From Phallusia mammillata (lineage: Eukaryota; Chordata; Ascidiacea; Phlebobranchia; Ascidiidae), in NCBI GenBank assembly GCA_003260075.1, contig QLIY01000290.1, positions 81,328-145,327 on the forward strand: 64,000 nt of DNA, in the 5' to 3' direction. Shown here in pieces: positions 38,639-49,250 of the stretch; the stretch's first letter is position 1; each line of letters begins with the position of its first letter. Below the pieces are notes generated by a model. That model was not told the origin of the DNA. It did not search any database and was given only the letters and a program-made list of their open reading frames with translations. Both the position numbers and the translations under genes were made by a program.

Positions 38639-41600
38639 CTAGACCTGCTTTTTCTTCTTGTAAACGGGTTTCGGCACAATAAGCTTGGTGTGATCTCTCG
38701 GCGGTCGTCGCGGTTTTCGTTTCGTCACAGGCGAGGCCTGAGTGAGTCTCACAAGTGGTACTTCCCCTGCTGAAGCGCTGCTTTGACGCTGTTTCGAAGG
38801 ACTCGGTGCGACGGCGGGTGGATGACGTTCTGGAAGCGTGACGGTGACGACGATGCGTTCGTCGTTTGTGACGTCATTGTCGTGGGTTGTGATGTCATAG
38901 GTTGCTTTTTGTTCACATTCTTTGCGACGGGCTTCGGCGGTTCTGTGGGAAAATAGCGCGTTGTTTAGTAAAATGTTTTAATTCTCTTTTATTCTTAAAC
39001 TTTGTTCCATGAAATATTAGTTTTTACATCTCATGTTATTAACTTTATGACATAAGGCGTAAGAACCGCATGCTATCTTATAAATATAAACAGTCTTGCT
39101 CGGCGCACTGAAGTTGCAAGTAATATTTGAGTTTTTGTATTTTTTCCAGTAAAGTATGGGAAAGTTTCAAGTGCGTTTGCGGGCGAATAAAGTCTGAAAC
39201 GACTGCAACATTCCTTCGCTAAAAAAATGGAACAGCGCTGTGGCGAGTAGGCTTAAAAACGCTCTTCTGGCAAATGTTTTGTTTGTGCCAGCGTTTCTGC
39301 GTCTCATTCAGGTCGCCTTTGCCATACTTATATTTGCCACAAATGCTTTATTGGGTTTATAATCGCACTAACAGTTGATTCGTTTACTGTATTCAGTCAC
39401 CATGGTAACAGGTGCTAGTATTGGATTTCGGTTTTATCGATTTTTTAGGAGGTAAGAATTAGAGTTTTAGAATCCTACGATGTCGGTTGCTGAAAAGCTG
39501 GCCCGGTAAAATCAATACTAACCGCTTCTACACTGAGGTTCTATGTTTTTCGAATGAATGAGTAATTCCTATCTGACGACATGCGTATGCCGATTACATA
39601 AGGTTCATACTAATGTTAACATTTAGCAGTTTTTTGCCTGATAAAGCTAAAGACCGTTTGTTCGTGTTAATGTATTGAGAATCACGAAGAGTTATTTTGC
39701 CGTTAGTCAATAATGTTGTTTTGTACATCTTCGCCTATTTAATGTATTGCATGCTTTGACAAAACGAAAAAGATAAAACACAGAGCGCCAAGCCTACAGT
39801 ATGTCATTTACCGGTACATATGCTTTGGGACTGATCCCAGTTCTACACATGTGCTTTTTTACACATTTATAGCTGCTGGCGCTTATATTCGGAGGTTTAA
39901 CTTCAACACTATGTGAATACTAGGAATCTTGTAAATACTGTAGATCCCTGATTATAGCTGACATACATCTATGGAAGTTTACTTTCAAATACGACGCAAA
40001 ATGTATTTGTGCAGTTTTGCTTAAACCAGTGGTGCACAAACTTTATGAGCGAATTTCTCACTTAACAATTCAAAAAATTTTCATTCCTCCCCAATGACTA
40101 CATAGTAGATGCTAAACCATACAAAGATTATTTAAAATTGATCGTTTTTGTCAACTTCACAGGTTGTATTCCCAGAGCATACGTGTCTATTTACAAACCA
40201 CATGTAAAAATTAAAGTAAATTCCTCCTCTCAAATTTAAAAACTTCTCCCAGGTTGGGAACCACAGACTAAAATAAACCATATACGTATGGAAGTTTTCC
40301 TTTAAACAACGACACGATAAATATAGTTGCACCGGTTTTCCCTTAACCTACCTGTCTGGATAATTGACCACGAACATCCCACTGTGCATGTTGTAAGCAT
40401 TCGATGCCAGATGATACATCGCACCGGCTTCGGTCGTCCAATCCTTCTGCTTCAACTTAAATGCTCGAGCGATTTTGGTTTCCAGCCATTGGAATATTTC
40501 AGCTGCTGCGCTTGTCTGGAAAGGTTACTTTAGGTCATTGCGGTTTAATCAGTTACTAGGTTACTTGAAGTCATTGTGTTTTAGTCGCAATTTACATTAC
40601 TAGCTATAAATTCGGAGGGCTCATGGTGTATTCCAATTCCGTAAAGTCTTTTTCGCCAATCTATGAACTTGTATGTTTTAATAAGCACTCCAGGCCACTG
40701 GAAGGCGCCATATTGCATTGAGCCGGTAGAGCTACTAACACTGAGCTTGGGCTGCCCCCCGGCCTAAGAACTTCTGGTTGGTGGCGCAAAAGAGCATAGG
40801 CGGTTATGGTGCTGACTCAGCAATTATTCTTACTTTAAATCTAGTTGGGTTGAGATTTGAATCCTTGATATATTGTTTACCCATGCAACAATAAAACAGA
40901 TGTACCTTGTTCGTGCAGTTTTTCTTGTTAAATTTTAAATTAGAATATAGAAACGTTTCTGAACATTAAAACACTATTTACGGAACAGTCTTGAGGAATT
41001 TAACGGCCCGAACTGACATGCTTTATTGATTAACAACAAATTGTCCATTGGTTTTACTGTTTTATAGTTAAAAAGAGGTAAATTGTGCATCAGTTGAAAC
41101 AGTGATGTTGTTTGTTTTCATACATTATTGCAACTTTTCAAACACTATACACGAATCTGTTCATTATGAGAAATTTAACGGCTTAAATCGACGTAAAAAG
41201 CGAAATGTTTGATGGTTCAAACCAGGGTTGTAAGTCGGGCCGAGTTTTGTCTTTGGTTCTCACAAAAAACGGGCTTGATTCGGCCCTGACCTTACACTCT
41301 GTGTCAGTATATTTTCGAATGTATGTAACTATAGCTAAGTAACCAGTTGCTGGACCTGACTTATAATGACAAACACCCCTAAAATGCCATGTTCAAGACC
41401 ATTTGTCTGTTATTGTCTATTGTGTTTGTTGTCTTGGTCTTTCCTGAGGCTTCAATGTGTACGTCTGTCAATCAAACTTTCGGGCCTAAGCGGGCTTCTC
41501 AAAAACGATTCGGGTTAGGGACCCAATTTCAGCCCCGTTTACAACTCTGCATGCTACGACAATAACACAACAATATCAATTTGTGATCTGTACCTTCTTC

Positions 41601-44600
41601 TCCCAATGTAGCATATCAACCTCATCTTTAGGCATTGCACATTTCGCGACGTTCCTTATCACTTTTGCAGTTTCCTTCATTCCACAGAACTCCGCCCATT
41701 GGTCAGCTCGCAGACCACGCCCCCAATCTTTCTTTGTGACGTTAGCACCTACGTCATAGTATGAATTTACAAAAAAGTATGAATTTTGTTATTTTGGACA
41801 CAAATGGCCCTATGAGTCTATCGCGTAACAATGGTTCAAGGAAGAAATGTTTTTTGCATACTTTGATCTTAAATGACACACAGACAACACAAAATGTCGC
41901 GCGCACGCCTTTAACTTTTCCGCGACTGCATTAAATATTTGCGTGGTTTTCCTTTAATTAGTTTGCTCTTATTACGTCACTAATATCTGTGTGAAAAATA
42001 TGACGATCATTTATTATTGACGAGCCCAACGCGCTGCTCGCTTTGATTTACGAGCACCACAAGCCATTATGACGTCAGAATGCATGTTAAAGGTGCTTGT
42101 TTATTGATTTTATGGCAGGTCATCCCGAACCGGATCATCTTGCATTGTCTCCACAACATTACTGAAATCCATTTATTAATGATTTTTTGTTAGATTTTGG
42201 CACTTTTACGAGGTGCATGTTACGCAAAGTGCTGAAATAAATAACTATAAATATAACTCGAGTTTTGAAAGTAAACAACCAATGTCTTTGTTGTTGACGA
42301 AGTTTTACATATAAGAGCACTGCGTTTAGCGTCTGGTTAGTCTATTCTTTAGACCAGTAGTTCTCATACTGTGCGTCGCGACGCCCTGGTGCGTCGTTGA
42401 ATTTTCCAAGGGCGTCGCAGAATATTCGTTTCGTGGCTTTTTGTTGTTGTATCAATAAACACAACTTTAATAAAAAGTTTCTTTGTTAACTTTTATTTGA
42501 TGGTGCGTCGCAAGACCAAAAACTTTTCCAGAGGCGTCGCAACAAAAAAAAGTTTGAGAACCACTGCTTTAGACGTGCATTGTTTAAAAAAACTGTTTAA
42601 AATCTTTGGAAGTTTAAGCTTCCACCTTTCTTATTATGCATCGGCGTGTTTAAAAGGCTAAAATCCTTGACTATTGCTGTAAGTTGTATGTATTGTTTGT
42701 GCCTGTGTATTTATGTTAGTTGCGAAAACGTTCACTTAGTATGAAACAGTTTACTTATTGCATAGAATCTTCCACAATTTTACCCATAACCTAATCAAGC
42801 AAGTTTATGTCCTTGAAACAACCTTTTCTCTCAACAACCAACAAATCACACAACAAACTAATATCTAATTAGGGTAACCCCCAGTGGGGACTTACCGGCG
42901 ATAACAAGTTGTCTTGCACAGTTGGTTCGTCCATGTAAAGCGGCTTTCATGAGAGCTGTGAAACCCGAGCAATTTTGAGCGTCCACATTTACTTCTCCGT
43001 GCATGTGAAAGAGAAAGAAACGGACTATTTCGTCAAAACCTGTCGAACAAAAACAGGAGCGTAATGGTGAAAATAACGGCCCAAATAGACGTAAAAAGTG
43101 ACATGCTTTATGTTTCAAACGTTTTGGCAAATGCTCATGACATCATCAGCTTTTTACGTTTATTTGGGCCGTTATTTTTACCATTAAACTTATGAACAGA
43201 TCCGTATATAGTGTTCCAAAATCAGTGGCAATGTGTCAAATACTTTTAACCCATAGTTGAAATCACACGTGCTTAAAACACGAGGCTGGGTTTGCAAAGA
43301 AGCGAAATAACTTGGAATAAAGTGAATTCATTTTACACACGAATCCGGTTAATCGCATAAACTACTTATGGCTTTATGCAATCAAGAAAGCTTGTGCGTA
43401 AACCGCGGTTTTATCTCAACATATTGTGGTAAATACTACTCGTAATGAAATTATTGTCTTACCGGCTTGTGACGCCATCATTAAAGGGGTATTACCCTCG
43501 TTGTCAGGGAAATTTACGTCGACCGATCCTGATTGGACGAGCGTCCTGACCACGCCCACATTTCCTGTCGAACACGCCAGGCTTAGTCCTGACTAAAATT
43601 TGAAAAAACTGTTTCAGAATGTTGTTACAGTAGAGTAAAGGTTGCGTTGATGATAAAATTGGAGTACATGGTTGCTCAATTAACGTAAACTTATTGTACC
43701 GGCGCGTTCGAACCACATGAAATGCCTTAAAATAATGCAAAGATTGTAGTTGAATGGGGAATTCGTCTCTTTTTTGTCGCAATTTAAACAAAAAACATTT
43801 TGGTAAATTTGCTAAAAACACAGTTTGACAATGATTTAAATCGATTGAAAAATATTTTAGGTTTTCCATGAGTGTATGTTTGCATTATGCGTTTTTTTCT
43901 GGGTTGACGCCTACAAACCATAAATTTCAAGTTAAATTTTTGACAATGAGTTGGTTCAAATTCATAAACCATAAACCGGAAGTTTATGCTGTGTTAATTT
44001 GCGTGATTTTTAAAGCATTTTGGTATCATTCTCAACCCTCTTAAAGCGCCACATAACGTATAAACATGGTCTAAATGTCATGGCCCCTACGCACGTACTA
44101 AAATAGACCAGTATTCGGCTCTAAGCGAGTTTCAAAATTGGTCTGTTAAATTATTCATCACCGAAGTTTGTTTTTGGATTCTGGCTCATGCTCTATAACT
44201 TCAAACATATTAGAGAACTTTTAACCTTATTGCACTATATAAGTATGGGAACTGTAGCTATATAGCAAACTGCACCAAACTCTTTCTTTAATCAAATGTG
44301 AGTCCCTGTCACGTAACGCTTTATGATATAGTTGGTTTCAGTCATTATCCACCAATTATGCTCTTTACGTTTTGCGCTTGATAACAGCTTAACGTTGCGA
44401 AGCTATTTCCAGCGTAGTAATTGTTTTGTTTTTTTAAATGTGTCGCTCAATGTGTCCTTTGACCAAGTAAAATAAACTCAACTTAATAAAATGGGCGCAG
44501 AATATATTATTTTGTGATTTGATTAAAAATTTTGGGTCTTTGGGATTTAAACAGTTTTTAACGTGTGCTTTATACTTTTTTATTCTCGTTCGGAAAATTT

Positions 44601-47600
44601 TATTTTTGTCTGGTTTTTGTGTCATAAATGTAGGTCTAGTTTTAAAATTATAATATGGACGACTTTTACTGGAAGTATACCCCTTCTGATATAGTCATGG
44701 TCATACAACAGCCGTTATACCACAGTTGGAAACACGAATATTGAGTGTAAAGTAAAGGTTTCAAAACAGCTGAGAATTACAAATTATTTTGTTTGTTGTA
44801 AAAAAATATCCTGCATTTTCCACTTTTTTATTAAACAACATATTGATTTTTTCCACTCCTACTTTTGGATTTTAATTGGCCGTGCACAATTAAATAGGAA
44901 TGTCAAAACTGAAACAAAACCGCCTAAACTAGTACATCCTGGGTTTTTGTGCATCCCGGTTTTATAACATTGATCACAACTGTTTACAAATTTATTAAAA
45001 TGCTTATTGAATTTTTATTGGTTACCCAAATATAGAAGCCCAATTTTTTGCTCCCGTATTTGGTTTTAATTTCTCTACATTTGATCTTTCTAAACTCGAT
45101 TTTAAATCAATTTGGCCATCAATATGTCTTTTAGGACATTCATTACCGTGTGTCTAAAATTATTCAACATTGATTATTGTGTTTTAATTGGTTAAACAAA
45201 TTAAAGAAAATCCAAATTTTTACCCAACATGGACCTGAATCTTAACAATTAGGGTTTTAATCTACCCGATTTAATAAGATTGATCACAACTGTTTAAAAA
45301 GGTCCTATGGTAATTTTTGAACTTTAATTGCTTACTCAAATACAACAGCCTATTTTCTGCTGACATGGGCAGTTTTATTTTCCTTACACCCCTCAAAACA
45401 TAATTCGAAACCGACTTATAGGCGTCCACTTAGTGGACTCCACTTCCAAACCAACCATAAACATGATTCTTAACAATGACACTTACTTGTCCATTTTTGT
45501 CGCACGCACTCGCCAAATTTGGCATCGAAAATCGAAGTAGTGCTCGAATTCCAAGGTCGTTACCTTTCCTGCAGTGCAAATAAGAAACACATTTATCAAT
45601 GCAATATAGCTGCAAACGTTTTGTGTTTTATTTGCTAATTGTGTTGTGAAAGTTTAATTTACAAAAACAGCGAAGTCGTTTTTCCTTAGAACCCCCCCCC
45701 CCAAATTTGGCATCGAAAATCGAAGTAGTGCTCGAATTCCAAGGTCGTTGCCTTTCCTGCAGTTCAAATAAGTAACACATTTAATATTGCAATATAGCTG
45801 CAAACGTTTTGTGTCTAATTTAATTGTACTGTGTAAGGTCAAATCACAAAACAACGAAGTCGTTTATCTTTAGGGTTTGGGAAACACATCAATTTTGCTT
45901 AAACAGCGTTATCAGTTTCTTATTCAATTAAAAAGGTTTTGTGAAGAGACATATTTTTGACGTTTTCTTAAACTTTTTGCATTATGTAACTTGGAAAATG
46001 TTTTGTAACAGATGGTTACGGTAAACTAACTTGGGCTTACAATTACAGATTAAAACATTGCAGCAGAAAAATACAAGCTCGTACTGGTATGTTAGCCCCC
46101 CCCCCGACACATCCGTTTCGCTCAAACAGCATTACCAGTTTCTTATTCAAAAAGAAAATATTTTGAACAGACATATTTTTTAACGTTTTTAAAAACTATT
46201 ATCATTAAGTAGGAAATGTTTTGAAACAGTGGGTTACCGTAAATTAACTTGGGCTTACAATTACAGATTAAAATTTTGCAGCAGAAAAATACAAGCTCGT
46301 ACTTCTATGTTAATCAAAGATATATATATACATAATTTATTTATTTATTTTTTGGTCGGAATTACAAACATTGTTTCATAAAACTTGCGACAAAAACTCT
46401 GCGTTTTAATGTAAAGTTTTGCATATATTTGGTGAATTTTTTACAAAATATTCAAACATTACGAGTAAAACAATGTTAAAAATTAAAGCAACTAGCTATT
46501 TTAATGCACTATAGTCATAAATATATTTATGATTTCAATATTCCAAGCAAATTTATAGCCTACAATTCCTCCAAACACTGGTTGTTTTGTATGTACCGTT
46601 CGGTTGCATTTACAAGCAATATTGTAAGTTATCGATCGCACATAAATCCTTCTGCATGTGTTAAAATAGATTGAGGTTCAACGTCATGTATTGAAAAAAA
46701 TGCTCAATATGGTCTGTTGCAGTTTGTACTCTAATAATATGTTCAGCATTTTTGCAAATAATTGTTATTTTTTAATCGTTTTCAAACGTTTCATTGGATT
46801 AATGCGTAAAACCAGGTTTAATGTGTTACGACATCTTGAAATATTATATCATTAAGTTCAGACAGATATTTTTGCCTTATGATTGTTAGTAGCTTTTTTG
46901 TTGGAATGTATCGTTTGTAGTGAAAACACCGAATTTCTGTTACCACGCAACATTTATGTTTGTATAAAATACGCATTATGCGGGAACTAGTTCCCTTTAT
47001 TTCGCATGGTATTTTTTACAACATTGTAAAATGTAAAATTACATCACAATGAATGCTAACCGCTACAACCATGTGCTATGAAACCAAATCAGCGACTGCA
47101 CTAAAACTACCACGAAGAAATCACCGCACATCATAAAACAAAACTGACAATAGCGTTGTGAATTTTCAATCTCTTTTTTGTCCGTCGCAGTGCTAAGTCG
47201 TCACTTAAGTTGATGAATGTGTGACCTTGTGGGGGTAGATGTCACGAATTGACTTGTTAAAGCGGTAGTAAAACGTTTAAACTTACTACCGACTTCGCGG
47301 AGTTGAAATCCACAAACTACCACCAATTTCGCGAAGTGCTTCTGTATTATACATAACTTCGCACACCAATGCGTACTGAACTTGAATACCAGAGCCTTTT
47401 GCCAAACTAAGTCATGTAATATGAGAAGCATTGTGGGGTTGGAACTTTACAAGGTAATGCGTTGCTATAAATAATCAAGTATGAAGCTAAAATGTTTTTC
47501 TACATTCTCTAGACCAGTGGTTCTCAAACTTTTTTTTGCGACGCCCCTGGACAAGTTTTTCTGGACTTGCGACAAACAAGCAAATAAAATTTAATGAGGA

Positions 47601-49250
47601 AACTTATTATTAAAGTTTTGTTTATTGATACAACCACAAAAACCCACGAAACCGAACTATTCTGCGACGCCCTTGAAAAGTTTAAACGACGCACAGTTTG
47701 AGAACTACTGCTCTAGACATTTGATGAGTATGTACAGTATAATCAAATCGTAACAGGTTTTGCAAATTTTGCTACAAACGTAAAGGGTGTAATAGCCCAA
47801 ATACACATCAAATATGTATTAGTGTAAATTCGTAATTGAAAAACGTAACTTGTGTAAACAATTCGATGGTAGCTAAAACTAAAACAAAACTGTCCGATAG
47901 CTAGCATCTTGCAATTCCAACATACAGAAAATATCATAACCTATATTGTTTATTAAAATAAATCCTAAACGCTGGGTTTTTGCACGTTTTTATCGATCTT
48001 TGATGAGGCCCCTCACTGATGATGGCGGGAGCATTTGTTAAAACGTTTAAATAATAAAGCATGTTATTTTCCTGAATAAACATATCAACAAATACATATG
48101 AAGTGTTCCAAAATCCTAAATACATCTCACAATTATATCTTTTTGATTTTAATGACATGCACATTATTTCAGGTCACCGTGTTAATTTGTTCATGCAACC
48201 TTATCGAATTTCGCTACTAGCTTACAGATGTTCGGATGACGTTTAATCCCTTCTGAATGACATAAAATCTGTCGTCAGGTCGCCGTAATGATTTTGTCGA
48301 AACACGAATTAGATTATAGGTTTTGGTTCCACCAATTTCTTAGTTTTGTAACAAAATGCAAAAAAAACACATAGAAAACGAACATAAGAATTAGCAAAAA
48401 CAAAAATGATGCGAAGCTGGTACGCCGTGAATGAATTTTGTGTTATATTGGTAATAATAATAGCCACTATTCTGCTCGAAAAGTCCCGTATTCAGTTGTG
48501 GTTATATTGTTGGACATTTATGGCATGAAACGACTTTGTTTCGATTTTTTGTTGTGCCCTCTTGTGGTTTACAATCAGCAGCGAAATTGCGTCATTGTTT
48601 TAATGTCTTTGTTTCTTACACAAAATTGTGATTCAAAAAATTATAACAATTTTGACAATGGTTCGTAAACCTTTTTAACTAACTATCATTATTAGCAATA
48701 CACTGATCGACATTGGCCCGAGACGTTGTCAATTAAAGTTATTATTTAAGTCTGTATGACTTGTAAAAATGGCTGACGAAGCAACGATGCTTCCTGATCT
48801 GAATCAGTCAACAGTGGCATTAACATATTTCACGCATTGGGGCATCATCAGTCGCTCTTATTCAAATAGAATCTATTTGTTTGCATATAATGCCCACTAT
48901 TCGCGAAATAGATCCTGTAATAACAACTAAATGTCTAAATGATTTGGAATGGAAAATATAAATAGCAGAATCAGTCAATGAATTATAGTGTTATCATTCT
49001 CAGTTAAGTCTATATGATTTTGTTTTTCCTGTCTATGAGCATTCCTCTTACAATTTACAAGCACAAAACAACAAGTTTTTTTTGTTTAGCATCACACCAG
49101 TTAAACGACAAATTATTAAACCTCCTCTTACCGACATTCTGAGAGAAACACATTTTTCGACTCGTCAATATCCTTCAACACTTGCGCAGTCATTTCGTCA
49201 TCAGTGACATCACTAAATTCGGTGTCGTCACTGTCGTAATCGTCATCCAT
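38639..49250 (-). CDS. Ankyrin-repeat protein, ANKRD33/33B-like
   Basis: Seven exons, minus strand: 49250-49132, 45568-45487, 43592-43463, 43039-42896, 41748-41594, 40515-40352, 38942-38639, giving 365 residues. All junctions are GT/AG with agreeing phases. The first 40 residues are strongly acidic. Residues about 42-205 form four ankyrin units: NDLGIRALL..DKNG, SGLSLACSTGNVGVVRTLV..DNEGNTPLMMAS, FDEIVRFF..NCSGFTALMKAA, and a divergent DWGRGLRADQWAEFCG unit. That last unit and a Lys/Arg-rich, Pro-rich tail (RKPRRPP, YKKKKQV) resemble ANKRD33/33B, which in vertebrates is linked to photoreceptors and transcriptional repression. The ankyrin fold is certain; the family assignment is moderate. Part of exon 2 is repeated next to it at 45703-45756. 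Confidence 0.88.
40027..40265. mobile_element. Diverged hAT-like MITE
   Basis: Starts CAGTGGTGCACAAAC and ends GGTTGGGAACCACAG, with TTCCTCC-type stretches inside as in the element at 29878-30194. It lies in the ankyrin-gene intron between exons 6 and 7. Confidence 0.55.
41174..41222 (+). repeat. Arm fragment of the palindromic element at 43062
   Basis: Reads AACGGCTTAAATCGACGTAA then a TTTGATGGTTCAAAC tail, matching the left half of 43062-43185 with scattered changes. A second, shorter relative (AACGGCCCGAACTGACATGC) begins near 41000. Confidence 0.5.
41223..41549 (-). mobile_element. CCCGAA-type inverted-repeat element, copy 2
   Basis: Reverse-complement relative of 589-937 along its whole length, including AGGAAAGACCAAGA, TGGTCTTGA and GGTCCAGCAACTGG in the same order. 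Ends are CAGGGTTGTAAGTCGGGCC and CCCCGTTTACAACTCTG. It lacks the expanded hexamer block. Confidence 0.65.
42355..42566 (-). mobile_element. hAT MITE with 8-bp target duplication CTTTAGAC
   Basis: Inverted ends CAGTAGTTCTCA and TTTGAGAACCACTG, flanked by direct repeats CTTTAGAC at 42347-42354 and 42567-42574. The interior is rich in GCGTCGC. It is the same family as 47515-47710 in the opposite orientation. Non-autonomous (no frame). Confidence 0.88.
43062..43185. mobile_element. Short palindromic element with hammerhead-like interior
   Basis: Arms of about 36 bases (GGTGAAAATAACGGCCCAAA and its complement) surround about 50 bases. On the minus strand the interior reads CTGATGA, a TGTCA/TGCCA hairpin, then AAAACGTTTG. 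It lies 23 bases from the acceptor side of ankyrin-gene exon 4. Confidence 0.6.
44800..45400. repeat. Degenerate satellite-like array, about 155-165-base period
   Basis: TTTTAATTGG-type cores recur near 44872, 45015, 45182 and 45328, and TTGATCACAACTGTTTA occurs at about 44970 and 45279. The units are strongly diverged. The array lies in the ankyrin-gene intron beside exon 2. Confidence 0.45.
45513..45877. other. Direct duplication around a C run (45692-45702), copying part of an exon
   Basis: 45513-45691 and 45703-45877 are near-identical. The second copy contains most of ankyrin-gene exon 2 (45703-45756 and its acceptor), cut off by the C run. In that copy the GGT codon at the exon start is GGC, a silent change. 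It is probably the other haplotype at an assembly junction, not a real extra exon. Confidence 0.75.
45885..46313. other. Direct duplication around a 10-base C run (46096-46105)
   Basis: About 210 bases on each side share AACTTGGGCTTACAATTACA and GCAGCAGAAAAATACAAGC, with roughly 10% differences plus indels, and ten C between. Confidence 0.7.
47515..47710 (+). mobile_element. hAT MITE with 8-bp target duplication CTCTAGAC
   Basis: Inverted ends CAGTGGTTCTCAAACT and AGTTTGAGAACTACTG, flanked by CTCTAGAC at 47507-47514 and 47711-47718. It aligns along its full length with the reverse complement of 42355-42566. No coding frame. Confidence 0.88.
48016..48063 (+). repeat. Hammerhead-like repeat, degenerate
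   Basis: CTGATGATGGCGGGAGCATT then TGTTAAAACGTTT and ATAAAGCATG. This matches, in order, the minus strand of the palindromic element at 43147-43100. The hairpin between CTGATGA and AAAACG is poorly paired here. Confidence 0.5.
48827..48851 (-). repeat. Hammerhead-like motif, degenerate
   Basis: The minus strand reads CTGATGA, TGCCCCAATGCGT, GAAAT. ATGC/GCGT can form a short hairpin. Same layout as the other CTGATGA-GAAA repeats of the window, but weaker. Confidence 0.35.

Larger units (their letters stand above)
45569..49131. other. First intron of the ankyrin gene
   Basis: 3.6-kb intron containing the two assembly duplications, the hAT MITE at 47515-47710 and hammerhead-like repeats at 48016 and 48827. 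The rest is AT-rich with no exon I can support. Confidence 0.6.
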
